Below are positions 24,531 to 37,366 of a stretch of 64,000 bases of DNA, in pieces; position 1 is the first letter of the stretch, and the number at the start of each line of letters is the position of its first letter. The notes under the pieces are model-generated. The model was not told the DNA's origin and ran no database searches. It saw nothing but the letters and a program-made list of their open reading frames with translations. The stretch is from Brugia malayi (Eukaryota; Nematoda; Chromadorea; Rhabditida; Onchocercidae): positions 23,246,721 through 23,310,720 of the forward strand of contig NW_025062479.1 of the NCBI RefSeq assembly GCF_000002995.4, given 5' to 3'. Position numbers and translations under genes: made by a program.

Positions 24531-26381
24531 TTATTTACAATAGTACTTATCAACTAGATATTTGCATGTTTTACATTTTACATAACAGCAATGAATATAT
24601 TTGCATTGGCATTGTTCTTCAATGTGCATTTGTTTTGTGTAGTATCCACGTCCACAACATAAACTATTGCAACTGTTTGAATCTGATGAAGTTAAATTGC
24701 ATTCTCTATAAAAGTAAGAAAATTTTTAAAAACATCCGATAGCATATATATTTTGAAAAAAAAAAACATAAACAAATTAATTAATGTGCAAGTGCAATAA
24801 AGTGATAAATATATAAAATAAATGGTTGTATAAAAATTTGTGTGATAATCTCACCCAAATTATGATCTATTTTTAACATACAATTATAAAAGGACAAGGG
24901 AGCACCCGGATTTGAACCAGGGACCTCTCGATCTGCAGTCGAATGCTCTGCCACTGAGCTATGCCCCCTCGCAGTTCTGACTTTGCAGCATTTTATAAAT
25001 TCTAAAATTACAAAATAATAATAAATCAATTTACCTCATCATTGTACCATATGAACCGGTTTTACTATCTTCTACACAATAATCCGGTGAATCTCGAAGA
25101 TAAACCTGAAATAGAGAAAATGAAAATGATAAGAAAAACAATGAAATTTTAATTAACTATGAAGATTTCAATTGTTACAAAATAATATTTGTTCAAAGTT
25201 ATCAATGACAAAAATTTCAAATAGAAATAAAAATAAAATTGCACTGAAAGTTTTTAATTTGAGCAATATTAATGTAATTAATGCAGTTAAATAAGTGAAG
25301 ATTTTATCATTAGCTATTGAAAATTTTACTATGTCATTTATGATTGCAATTTCATTTTAATTTCAAAAATAATAATAATAAAAAAAAAAAAAAAAAAATA
25401 TGTTTAAAAATATTAGATATCTTACATTATTATTTCATTACAATTTATTTATTTGTTTATTTATTTTTTCTTTTTAATAAAATAATAATTAGTAAAAGAA
25501 TATTTGAATTACCAAATGTTGTCGTGATAATTCACCATGTATAGCCTTATCAGTAGTATATCGAAATTGTGTTAATAATTCTGATAATGGTGATGCTTCT
25601 GTATAACGCTCTTGTAATCTTAATTAATAACAAAAAATTTCAAATGTTTAATTTAATAATTTGAAATTTTTAAAATAAAATTATTAAATGTATTTGCTTT
25701 GTTTTTTACTATTTAAAACAATACAAAGAAAGCAATTTCTAATATTATAAAAGTTAATTATATTCTTTAAAGATAGCTTACGTAATAAATATTTGACGTA
25801 AAATAGACGTATAAACTTAAACTAAGTAGTAATACTAGTTGTAATATATTGAAATAAAAATAAAGTAATAAACTTTAATGCTATATCATGAACATCCGGT
25901 AGAGTATTCCAACATGTTCTCACATTACAACTGCTCGATACACCGTGACATTTGCATTTACGATACAAACTTTCTTGTGTAATCTTAAAAATGAAATTTA
26001 TTAAAATAAAACTTCAAATGATTTTCTTTTTTTCTTTTTTTTTTTTTTTGAATTTATTTTAAATTTGAAAGAAGTGAAAAAGTTGTTAAAATGATTAATT
26101 ATTTGTCGTTTCAATAAATCAAACGAAAAAAAAAAAAAAAACATTTTAGAAACAGTAATCATTCATCTTTTGTTAGTTCATTATACAATGATTATAGATT
26201 ATTTCAGCAAAAAAGGACATAAAGATCATTCATGAATTAAAAAAAAAAAACAAAAAAAAAAAGAAAAGAAAAAAGATGAAAATTAATGCATCAAAACTAA
26301 TTTAACAAGAATTATTAATTATTTATTATTATTATCATCGTTATATTTATTTATTTATTATTATTGTTACTATTATTATTA

Positions 26382-26457
<76 letters not shown>

Positions 26458-29400
26458 TATTATTATTATTATTGTTATTATTATTATTACTGTTATTACT
26501 ATTATTATTATTATTGTTATTATTATTGTTATTATTATTAGTTATAAATTATTAGAACTAATCATTTCATAATGAAAATGAACTATACCTGACGACCAAC
26601 TTCATTATTATGTTCATTCATTTGCGCACGTGGTGGAAGATCAGTGACCGATTTGCGCTCCGAGAAATCTGTGTTAATATAGGCCCAATCATCGAGTAAC
26701 TCCTTTAAAAACATTAATCTGATTTGAAATTTGTTTAAAAGTACAAAACAAAGAATTCATACTGCTCTACTGTGGCTTTATTTTTCCAGTCTTCCTTGTC
26801 ATTTTGATTAAAACTACTAACTTTACGTCACCATTAATTAATTAGAAGTAAGTAATAAACGTAAACTACTTCACTTTACTATTAATTAATTTAAAGTAGG
26901 TAATAAACGTAAAAGTTAGAACTTATTAATGTTGTTTTCTTTTTTTTTTTTTACTAAAAAAATTTGATAACTTTTTAATTTCCTAAAAAAAAAAAATTAA
27001 CCAATTTCTCAATGATAAATTTTACTAAAAGTTACCCGATTACGTCGCCTATTTGGCGTAGTTGCATTGCTACCTGGACGCCATTTTTTACGCCATGACG
27101 CATCTGCCCATTCACGGCTTACTCGTTGCCCGTATAACACATTATCGCTACATCCTTTCCACTAAAAATTAAATGATAAATAAATAATGACAGTGTAAAT
27201 ATTTATGAAACGTTAAAATTAATTAAAATATGATTTCAATTTTAAAAAAGAAATTTTATAATTCAAAAAATTTTGAACAAAATTTTAAAAAATAAATTCC
27301 TAAATTTGATAATGTGACAAACTTATGTCACCTTATAGGAAGCATCAGCAGATGCAGTTGGTGAATTTAAGCCACAAGGACAGTAAGGTAAGTCGCCTGA
27401 AACACAAGCTTTAGCTACGTGATGCGTGAGTGCTGCAGACGAGAGAGCATACACGTACGCTTGTTCTTTGGTACCTGAAAAGTACAATTAGTATGAATTT
27501 GACGTATTTTTTTTTTTTAATTAATTTAAAAAAAAAAGAAAAATTTATGACTAATGGATAAAAGAGGAAAATATTTTTTCGTTGAGTGAATGAATAAAAA
27601 TTTTCATTTTATATCACAAAATTGATAATAAAAAAATTCCTAAATGATATTATCAATTTCAGATATTTTTTTGTGTGAATCTATAAGTAATATTATATTT
27701 TTCAGATTGCTTTTTAAAAAAATGAGTAATATTATTATTTTTAGATAATCTTTATGCAAATTTATGTATATTTTGTACATTTTGCAAATAATCCTTTTAT
27801 GAATCTTTTCAACTAATTTTTATTTTTTACTTTTTTTTTTTTACTAATATTACTATTTATAATTATAATAGAAATAATTATAATTCATAATAAAAAATTC
27901 ATAAGTAATATTATCACTTTCAAATACTTTTCATGTAAATCCATAAGTAATATTACAATTTCAGGTAATCTTTTTATAAATCCATAAGTAATATTACAAT
28001 TTCAGGTAATCTTTTTATAAATCCATAAGTAATATTACAATTTCAGGTAATCTTTTTATAAATCCATAAGTAATATTACAATTTCAGGTAATCTTTTTAT
28101 AAATCCATAAGTAATATTACAATTTCAGGTAATCTTTTTATAAATCCATAAGTAATATTACAATTTCAGGTAATCTTTTTATAAATCCATAAGTAATATT
28201 ACAATTTCAGGTAATCTTTTTATAAATCCATAAGTAATATTACAATTTCAGGTAATCTTTTTATAAATCCATAAGTAATATTACAATTTCAGGTAATCTT
28301 TTTATAAATCCATAAGTAATGTTACAATTTCAGGTAATCTTTTTATAAATCCATAAGTAATATTACAATTTCAGGTAATCTTTTTATAAATCCATAAGTA
28401 ATATTACAATTTCAGGTAATCTTTTTATAAATCCATAAGTAATATTATCACAAAATAGATTACTTTTAATATAATTAAATTCATAAAGTCAATCAATAGC
28501 TACATTTTAAAATGCAATAGACTTTTAAGAAATTACTTAACTTTGGTAAGATTTGATACTTACTTTACATTACTTGTAATGTATTAAATTTATAAAATCA
28601 ATCGATAATTATAAATCAATAAACATTCCAGAAATTACTTAACTTTTGTAAGATCTGATATTTACTTTATATTATCATAAAATCAATCGATAATTATAAA
28701 TCAATAAACATTCCAGAAATTACTTAACTTTTGTAAGATCTGATATTTACTTTATATTATCATAAAATCAATCGATAATTATAAATCAATAAACATTCCA
28801 GAAATTACTTAACTTTTGTAAGATCTGATTTGTATCGTGGCGCTCGAAGTATCGATGAGCAATTCCATCGGCGATCAGCAAATACTTTTTGACATATGGA
28901 AACAGTCGTTTGAGATGCTCGAATGATGACAGGCATCAGATCGGATATACGACGACACATACGAGCCTATAAGTATAAGTTATTTTTAATTTAAACACTA
29001 ATTAAATGTTTAAAATTGTTTACTACTTTAACTTTTTATAAGTTATAACTTTATAACAAATACCAAAATTCATTTTGAATTTCTTATGATAAATTAAATT
29101 TTAAAAAAATTTCACAAATTGCTTTTATTTATACTGTGTTTTTTTAGTAACCGAAAAATTTAGGAACACTTACTAATTGAATTTGTGATCTGAATATGAA
29201 ATGATAAATTTCATTTATTTTTAATAGAATATGATAATATTTACTAATGTCATTTATTTATTATTTCAGTTTTTTCAATCATTATTTTATGTATAACACT
29301 CTTATCATTATTTGTTTGTACTGATAACAAACTGATAACAAAATTTTTTAATTTACTTACTTGATATGCGACCAATCCATAATTTTTACGTAAATTTTGA

Positions 29401-31260
29401 TTTTTTGGACAATGTCTTGGTTCTGTCCATGTATTTGTGATAGTATGAAGTGATCTAGAATTAAAAAAGTTTTCATTCCAATATGTTTCTTTTATCAATT
29501 CAAACAAAAATAATCTTTCGAATTTTATGATTTTTTTAAATTGCACAAAAAGCATTTAAATTTTGTGGCTTTTCTTTTTATATTTCTTTTTTTTTTTTTA
29601 AAAAAAAAATTATTTCTTTTATGTTTACCAAATGACATTAATATGTTTAGAAAAAAGGATCGAAGAGTTTATTTCATTTATCTAATCTAATTCTTTAAAT
29701 TAATCGCAGAAATTAGGAAAAAGAATTTTTTTAATCAAATTTTGTCTCACAGACAAAAATAAGAAACGATGGATAACAACAACAAAAAACAACAAACAAC
29801 AACATTAAACAGCAACAACAAGCAACAAACAACAAACAACAAAAAACAAACAACAAATAACAAAAATGAGCGACAAACAACAAACAGCAAATAATACACA
29901 ACGGACAGTAAATAACAAACAACAGATAACAAACAGTAAATAACACACAACAGACAGTAAATAGTAAATAGCAAACAAGAAACAGCAAATAACAAGCAAA
30001 GAACAGCAAATAACACACAAAGGACAGTAAATAACAAACAGCAAACAACAAACAACAGACAACAAATAGCAAACAGCAAACAACAGAAAGCAATTAGCAA
30101 ACAACAAACAGCAAACAACAAACAACAGACAACAAATAGCAAACAGCAAACAGCAAACAACAGACAGCAAATAGCAAGCAACAAACAGCAAATAACAAGC
30201 AGTGAACAGCAAATAACACACAACGGACAGTAAATAACAAACAGCAAACAACAAACAAGATACAACAAACAACAAATAGCAAACAGCAAACAACAATGAC
30301 AACCATCGATTCAACTTTCTTATTTATCGCCTTTACAGATCAAATTTTCCACCTACAGTAGTATTACTTTGCATATCTAAAAAGAAAAAAAAAAGTTTTA
30401 TACTTAATTTTGTTACTTAATTCCTTTGTTGAAATACTTAAGAAAAGTGAAAGATTTGTATAATTATGGAATAGTAAAAGAGAATTATTGAAATTCAATG
30501 CTATGAAATAAATTAAATTTTATGTTTATCTTGAATTATACTGTAACTATGCAATTGTATCCTCAAAAATAGAAATTATTAAATTAATTAATTAGCACAA
30601 AATTTAATATAGAAGCATTTGTTGTCTTTCTTTTTAAATAAATGGTTAGATATACTTCATTTTGTTGATAATATTTTGGATTAATTTTATTTTAATCTTT
30701 AAATAATCATTTAAAGTAAATTAAAATCTATTAAATTTTCTTAGTAAATTTCACAAAATGAATAATACTGAAACAAAAAAAAAAAAAAAAAAAAAAAAAC
30801 TTTCTTGATATTATTAATATTAAGAATGATAAGAAAATCTAACAAATTTTAATTTTTTACTTACAAAATTTTAATTTTATAATTTTAGTTTTTTTTTTTC
30901 TTCCTTATTAATAAAATGATAATAAAATATTACAAAAAAAAAAAAAAAATATTCTTTAAAATTAATATGAATTTTTTTCTTATAAAATAAACTTTTTTAT
31001 TGCAAATTTAAAATTAGTATGAATTTTTTTTTTCTTATAAATTGAACCTTATTCTATTAATTCTAATTGAAATTTATCAAATTTTAAAATTAAAAAAAAA
31101 AAAAAAATGAAAAACGAAAAAACAAAAAAAAAGAAAAAAATAATAAGTAAATAAATAAAACTTACAGCCATTTAATAGGTGTACAACGATTGCAGGTAAA
31201 AACCAATAAAATTAATATAATTGATAATATATGAGAGTGTCCCATTGATGAGACATTCAT
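24531..31260 (-). CDS. WNT11: Secreted Wnt ligand, Wnt11-type
   Basis: Ten exons, read 31260-31166, 29454-29361, 28966-28814 (donor uncertain), 27474-27332, 27161-27036, 26702-26589, 25983-25874, 25618-25513, 25105-25035, 24705-24531; about 395 residues. The N-terminus is a signal peptide (hydrophobic core [13 protein letters not shown]). Wnt marks in order: [20 protein letters not shown] (near 97); [57 protein letters not shown] (252-268), whose first Ser (S258) matches the palmitoleoylated Ser, with the following Gly replaced by Ser; YLRDSPDYC; and the Cys-rich end [11 protein letters not shown] to YYCK. FADxRWNCSSI and SGDL match vertebrate Wnt11 best. It should signal through Frizzled after lipidation by Porcupine. 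Exon 3 must end with one extra base (G) to keep frame, yet no GT donor gives that phase. Its 3' edge lies in an 85-bp tandem repeat. Confidence 0.93.
24898..24968 (-). tRNA. tRNA-Cys (anticodon GCA)
   Basis: The 71-nt minus-strand sequence folds as a full cloverleaf. The acceptor stem pairs GGGGGCA with TGCTCCC, and the D-arm has GCTC/GAGC. The anticodon stem TTCGA/TCGAG encloses the loop CTGCAGA (anticodon GCA), and the T-arm is CCTGG-TTCAAAT-CCGGG. The internal promoter boxes are intact. It lies in the last intron of the Wnt gene, on the same strand. The 82-codon frame across it, containing [19 protein letters not shown], is the familiar false translation of a tRNA. Confidence 0.97.
26310..26545. 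repeat. ATT trinucleotide array in Wnt intron
   Basis: About 60 tandem ATT triplets with occasional GTT or ACT variants lie between Wnt exons 6 and 7. One frame reads as poly-Leu; it is not a gene. Confidence 0.95.
27943..28446. repeat. 41-bp minisatellite, about 12 copies
   Basis: The unit runs TAAGTAATATTACAATTTCA then GGTAATCTTTTTATAAATCC with a closing A. Copies are almost identical over 12 units (one A-to-G change near 28321), so the array is young or homogenised. It lies in the Wnt intron between exons 3 and 4. On the plus strand, antisense to Wnt, each unit contains TTTCAGGTAAT, a splice acceptor directly followed by a donor. Confidence 0.95.
28592..28842. repeat. 85-bp tandem triplication overlapping the Wnt exon 3 end
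   Basis: Units start at 28592, 28677 and 28762 and are nearly identical. Each contains AAATCAATCGATAATTATAA, AACATTCCAGAAATTACTTA and TTTTGTAAGATCTGAT. The third unit runs into the coding end of Wnt exon 3 (codons reading KSDLTK on the minus strand), so the exon end and its splice-donor region have been copied into the intron. A more diverged fourth copy of the edge is near 28530-28556. Confidence 0.9.
29765..30297. repeat. Heptamer array (AACAAAC family) in Wnt intron 1
   Basis: Seven-base units such as AACAAAC, AACAGAC, AGCAAAC and AACAAAT repeat over about 530 bp in the first Wnt intron. All minus-strand frames are open because the units read as Leu/Val/Cys codons, giving false ORFs of up to 180 codons. 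Confidence 0.9.
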
Positions 31261-31700
31261 CTTTTACTTCAAATTTAAATTAAATAATCATTTTGATTAA
31301 AATATATTCTATTTAAATGAATTCAAAAAATTTTTTAAATCTGTTTAAAATAATGATAAGAGAGAGAGAGAGGGAGGGAGAGAAAAAGGGAGAGAGAGAA
31401 AGAGAGAGACAAATGAAATGATAAAAAGGCTTAAATGTGAAAGCTATAAATTTGCATAGAAAACCCGCCTTTATGCTGCTACTTAGTTAAACGACTTTCT
31501 TTTTTTTTTTTTTTTTTTCTCTCTCTCTCTTTTCATCTTCTTTTTCAAAAATTTCGAAAAAGCAATAAACCTATTAAACTATTCCAAAAATTTACGAGCG
31601 TATTTTACGGCCTAATTTTAGGATGAATTTTAGAATAAAAGTGTTGAGAGTAAAATGGAAATAAATTTGATATTCTAAGCTCTAAGAAGAGCAATTTTAA

Positions 31701-31742
31701 AATTTCCTCACGAAAAAATCGTAATTTTTTCGTGAGGAAATT
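31701..31742. repeat. Perfect 19-bp inverted repeat with 4-nt loop
   Basis: AATTTCCTCACGAAAAAAT (31701-31719), loop CGTA, then its exact reverse complement (31724-31742). It lies 441 bp upstream of the Wnt start codon. The loop is too tight for a usual microRNA precursor. Confidence 0.95.
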
Positions 31743-33056
31743 ATTTCAATTTTTAGTATCAACAATTAACTTTTTTTTTTTTTTATTTTAATTCTTTTTT
31801 CATTCTCATTCTCTTTCATATTTCTTTTAATTTCAACTTTTTTTTTTTTTTTTATCCATTATGAATAAAATTTTATTCAAAACTGATTTCATCGATACTT
31901 TTCCGCTTTTATCGCTTTTGTCTTTGTAAGAAACTTTTTTTTTAAACATTAAAATAATTGATATTTGCATATGAATTTTATTGCTAATCAATAAAATGTA
32001 TCATTTGAAAAATATAATAAATTAATAAACCAAATACTTAACTATAAAAATTTGTAAATAATTATTAGAAAAAAGTAAAAAAAAAAAGGACAAAAAGAAA
32101 TTGTAAAGTAATAAAGAATTGTAATAAGAAATTTTAAAATAAAATATAAAATAGATGGTGAAAAGATTATAAAATTCACAATTAATTGATCATTTTAATC
32201 GATGATTTGTTTCAAAAGTTTAATCTTCCTGAAAAAAAAAAAAGAAAAAAATAATTTTAGAAGTAAAGTGATACTCCAAATTTAATTTTTTTCACTTTTT
32301 TTTTTCCAAAAAACTACTTCAAACTCAATTTTAATAAAAAATTACTTTAATCCTTTTAGGCTATCCGCAAGGTAATTTACTTTTCATTTGTTTTTGTTCA
32401 TTTATATAATTCTTTATGGAATATTTGTATTTTGAATAAATTTAAAAAAAGAAAATTTATTTATACAGTTGCTAGCACATACATTCATAATGCTCCCAGA
32501 AAATTTTTAAACTTTTGCAAATTTGATATTAATAATATTTCATATTAACTCTGAAAATTTAAATTTCAGTTCATTCAGACAGATGAAATAGTTGAAACCT
32601 TTTAAATTTCAAATTCTATTTGCATGAATTTAAAAGAATTTAAAAATAAATAAACACAACTTTTGTAAATTTATTCAATATTATAGCATCCATAAAATGA
32701 AACCTTTCTATAATTTAATTTAAATAATAACAATAATAAACAATCATTTCATTAGTGATTTCAATGAATGAAAAAGATTGTTTACTATAAATTCATTCAT
32801 TATTAGAATCCAAATTATAAATTAAATTTTATAGAATTCAGCAATTATTTCAAATATTTTAACATCCAACAAATATTGAAAAAAAAAAAAAAAAAAAAAA
32901 AATTTCAAACCAATGATTTTTAATTTTGAAGAAAATAATGAGAGCAATGGTGGTTTATATAATTATTAAATTTTAACAATCAATATATCACTATTTTTTA
33001 AAATATATTTTTATACGTTTATAGCAGATAGATTTATCAAATATGATAACGAGTTT

Positions 33057-33500
33057 AATTAATATATAAAAAATTATTTATCAGTATGAAAATAATTTTA
33101 TTACAATGTCAAATAACCATCTAAATAATAATTATAAATCTTATTGTAATGTCAAATAATGATCATTAATCTTGTAGAATGATAAATGATAATTATTAAT
33201 CTTATTGTAAAAATCAAAAAGCCCAATAATTAATTGTTAATGTGATAATCATTATAATACCGATAATTATGATAATGATAATTATCGCTGTTATCAGTAA
33301 TTTTAGTTTATTATCATTTAATTAATATAACAAAAAATTATTTATCAATATGAAAATAATTTCATTACAATGTCAAATAACCATCTAAATAATAATTATA
33401 AATCTTATTATAAAAATCAAAAAGCCCAACAATTAATTGTTAATGTGATAATCATTATAATAGTGATAATTGTGATAATTATCACTGTTATCAGCAATCT
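33057..33500. repeat. Diverged duplication of about 200-265 bp
   Basis: Two copies (about 33057-33300 and 33317-33500) share TCAAATAACCATCTAAATAA, TCAAAAAGCCCAA and TAATTGTTAATGTGATAATC. The first copy has an extra internal stretch of about 60 bp that is itself a partial repeat. Confidence 0.75.
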
Positions 33501-36500
33501 TAGTTTATTATAAATGTAATTTAAGAAATGATAATGCTATTAAAATACAATTAGACAGTAGTAGAATTAATAAAATTTGCTTTGGTAACAAATTAATTAA
33601 AAACTAATTTTTATTCCTTTCAATAGTATTTTTTGCTTTTTTTGTTGAATAAATTTTTGAAATTAAAATTTTCAAATTTATAAAATCAACAAAAAAAAAA
33701 AAAAGAAAGAAAAAGTTCTATAGCCAAGAGTACATCCAACAGAAATAAACTAATTAATTTATTTTTAAAATGTAAATTTCAATTTAATATCATATATAAT
33801 CAGTGATAAAATGATAATTATTTGAGATTAATTATTTAATCAAATTTTGATTTTAATAAATTACAAATAAAATACTTTTTAATATTTGAAAAATTGAGTG
33901 TGAAAAGTTTTACAAATTTAAAAAATCAATTCAAGGAAAAAGAATAGATAAACATAATATGCAAATAATCATTTATTGCTCATAGCATGCATTCTGCAAG
34001 ATAGGCTAAGTGCTGCATTCTGCAAGTTAATTGTTGAACAAACAATTTTTGAAGATAGTAAAATCTTAAAAAAGTATGGTAGTAAATTTAAAAAGTATGA
34101 TAGTGAAATTTATCAAACTAACAAATTCATTTTTTATTTTTGTCAAATTTTACCAATTTCAATGCATGTTTCAGGGATATTTTATTTTTAAATTTAATAA
34201 TATTTGAAATAAAATTAATTTAAGTTAATGTTTTTGTCTTAAAGACAATTTTAGTAAATTTCTGCAAATTTAATAGAATTTGAAGAAGTTAATGTGCTTT
34301 AAATTTTATTAGGACATTTTAAAGTATCAATTTAATGTTATAAATGATGAAATAATGAAAAATTTAATTTAATGAAACGGTGATAAAGTCAATTTGATGA
34401 TAATAATTTATAAATCAAATTTTATTGGGAAACATTAATTGCAAAAATTGATGGAAATTTTTATTCCATAAATAGAATTTTCAAAAGAAAAACAACAAAC
34501 AAATGCCGAAATTAACAATTTAAACAAAATTATAAGTTAATTACAAAAAGAGAAATGTAAATTTTAAAAGTATGATAGTAAAATATGTTAAATTATATCA
34601 AGAAACATCAATTGAAAATTGAAAAATTAAAAAATTAATTAGCATTAATTAAAAAACTAAAAAGAAATTGTTTTTTAAGATTCAAATTAATTTAAAAGTA
34701 GTTTAGAATTAATTTTATTTAGCAGAAGATAAAAAAAAAAATTGCACACAATATATATTAAACTGTTCCTTTTTTTTGTCCAATATCAAAATTTAATAAT
34801 TTCTATCCATGTTTCGGGGATATTTTATTTTCAAATTTAATAATATTTAACTAAAACTAATTTAAATTAATATTTGAATCTTAAAAACAATGTTAGTAAA
34901 TTTAATAGAATTTATCTAATCAATTTTTTTTTTTTTATTTTATACTGCATTATCAATAAATATATCAAATATTGGAAAGTCATTTGAAACAATATAAATC
35001 ATTAATTAATTTAATAATATTTCAATATGAAATGATTACTTCTTCTATCATCGACAATAATTATAAGTTACTGATTCATTGAAATTGTTTTAAATTTAAA
35101 AAAAATGCTTTAGAATTAATTTTTAATTTAGCAAAAAAAATTTAAAAAAAAGATGAGAGCAAAATGTTTTAATTTCAATTAAAATAAACAAAATTTGCAA
35201 AACATTTACAAATAAGCAAATAGATAATTTGTAACTTTTTTAAATTATAATTGTTTAAAAAATATAAATTATATAAATAACTATTTTTGCAAATCTAAAA
35301 ATTAATTTATGAGTTTTTAATTTTTGATTGGAAATATTAATGTGAAAAACTGGTTTTTGCATTGTTAGGAATGTTCGCAGTGAAAGTATTAAAGTTTAAT
35401 GAAATTTGAAGTGGAAGACAGTAGCAGCATTATTAGCATTTGAAATAGTCTGTCATCTTAAAATGTTCAAATTCTATTTAAAATTTATACTTTCAAATTA
35501 AAATTTATACTTTCAATTTAATTATCAAAATTTCATTTCGGTTTCATTTTAGTGCTTTTCCTCTCTTTATTTTTTTTACTTTTTTTGTTTGCTAAGAAAT
35601 TTATTTTTGTAAAATGAAATAGTCAGTTTGAATTATTTTAAAACTGGAATTAATTTTAATTTTGTCATTTTTTTTTTTGATTATTTAATCATGTAATCAT
35701 TTATTCAAATTTCCATTCCTAAAATTTATTATGATTGTAAGCATTTCCAAAAATTTTGCTGATTTTCCAAAAATGCGTAAAATGAAAAAGAAAAAGAAAT
35801 TACTAATAAAAATTTTTTATTACCTGAGAAACAGGTTAATTAGTGTCATTGCAAAAACTGAAATTATTGATTAAAATGAGTATAAGTGATAAGAGAAAAG
35901 TTTTTTATGACATTTCTATAACAGTTATAAAATGAAATGTGAATTTTTCTGCATAAAATTAAACTAATTAAATTATCCAAAAATATTTGTAAATATATTT
36001 GTTATTTTCAAATACATTGATGAAGTGGTTGACAGTTAGAAGAGAAATTTTGTCATCAAATATGCTATTTAAAATATTAATATAATAAGTTTATTTTCAA
36101 CCAATAGTTGATTATATGATTAAAGTATAATAATTAATATTGAATTTCATTTATGCAAAAAATATAAATATACTATTAAACTTATTTTTATTTTAAAAAA
36201 CTTATCATATGAGTTAATTGAAGGTTTTTTTTTTTTTTTTAAAAAAATTTTGACTATCTGCAATATTTTGTAAAAATCAAATGTAATGTATTTCAATTTC
36301 ATGTAAAAAAATTTCTAAAATTTTAATAAATTTTATTTAAGCTATCAAAAAAATACTCCAATACTTTTATGATGTATCTAATACTAGCAAAAATTTATAA
36401 ATTTAAAAAAAAAAAATTACAAAAGTGATAGATAAATTGTTAACAAATAATTTTGTTAAGTTTGGTGACAAAAAAAAAAAAAAGAAAAGAAAAATTCTTC

Positions 36501-36963
36501 AGAAACATTTTCAAACTATTCAAATTTCTTAATTGTATCATTTAATTCTTTCTTTTCTCTCTTTTTTCTTTTTTTTTTTTTTTTTTTTTTGCTGTGAGAG
36601 AAATTTAAATGTCATAAAATTTATTCCGTTTTAATGGATTTAAGTAATTTGAATTGGACGACATTTGTTAATTCACTAAAGCAAACCATAATAGGCAGCA
36701 GATATGGAAAAAGATAGGCGAAAGAGCAATTAAAAATATTTTAATTTTGTGAATGAATTAATAAGATTTTGTTGTACGCAATTCTAATATGACCTAATTT
36801 TAATTTTAGTTCCTGAATAAAATTCTTTTCAATCATTTGAAAATATATAATATAAGTGCATTAGAATGATTATACTTTTTAATTCATTCATTTCATTTTT
36901 GTTTAAATTTAAATTTAATTTGTTTTTGAAAAAAATTTCAATCAATAGTTCATTTCAAGTAAA

Positions 36964-37032
36964 TTATACTGTAACCAATACAGTAGATCATACTGTGATA
37001 TATACTGTAGACCATATTGTAGATTATACTGT
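36964..37032. repeat. Cluster of ACTGTA motifs with short hairpin
   Basis: TACTGTA and its complement occur several times. The first pair forms the hairpin TACTGTAACCAATACAGTA (36967-36985), nearly identical to one at 47577-47595. Confidence 0.75.
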
Positions 37033-37331
37033 ATGCACTGTAAATGTTAAACTTCAAACGTTTCATACAATATTTTATCAAATTAATTTAAATTAATCTT
37101 TTTTTTTTAAAAAAAAAAAGAAATAATTACTATTTAGTAAAGTATATTTGAAATATTTTGTCTAATTGAAAAATATATTTGAAAATTTTTATTTACCAAG
37201 AAATATTTCAAATAATTCAGTTTTTTTCTTTCTTTTTTATCTCTTGCTTATTTTATTTTTTTTTTTTTTGTTTCATTTAAAATAAAATTTATTCAAATTT
37301 TTTTTTGTAATCATTTCATATTTAAAATTGA

Positions 37332-37366
<35 letters not shown>

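Noticed and set aside
24781..25029. 82-codon minus frame containing [19 protein letters not shown]
   Set aside because: It is the translation of the tRNA-Cys gene, a well-known false protein.
26364..26555. Poly-leucine open frame
   Set aside because: It is a reading of the ATT trinucleotide array.
27943..28446. CRISPR-like regular direct repeats
   Set aside because: There are no unique spacers; units are contiguous and the setting is a eukaryotic intron.
29731..30314. Four overlapping minus frames of 70-180 codons, Leu/Val/Cys repeats resembling membrane proteins
   Set aside because: They come from the heptamer array, which is stop-free in all frames; no real coding signal.
33976..34191. 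71-codon plus frame starting LLIACILQDRLSAAFCK
   Set aside because: It includes a local duplication (GCATTCTGCAAG twice), starts without ATG, has no splice context, and its latter half is typical AT-rich chance sequence.
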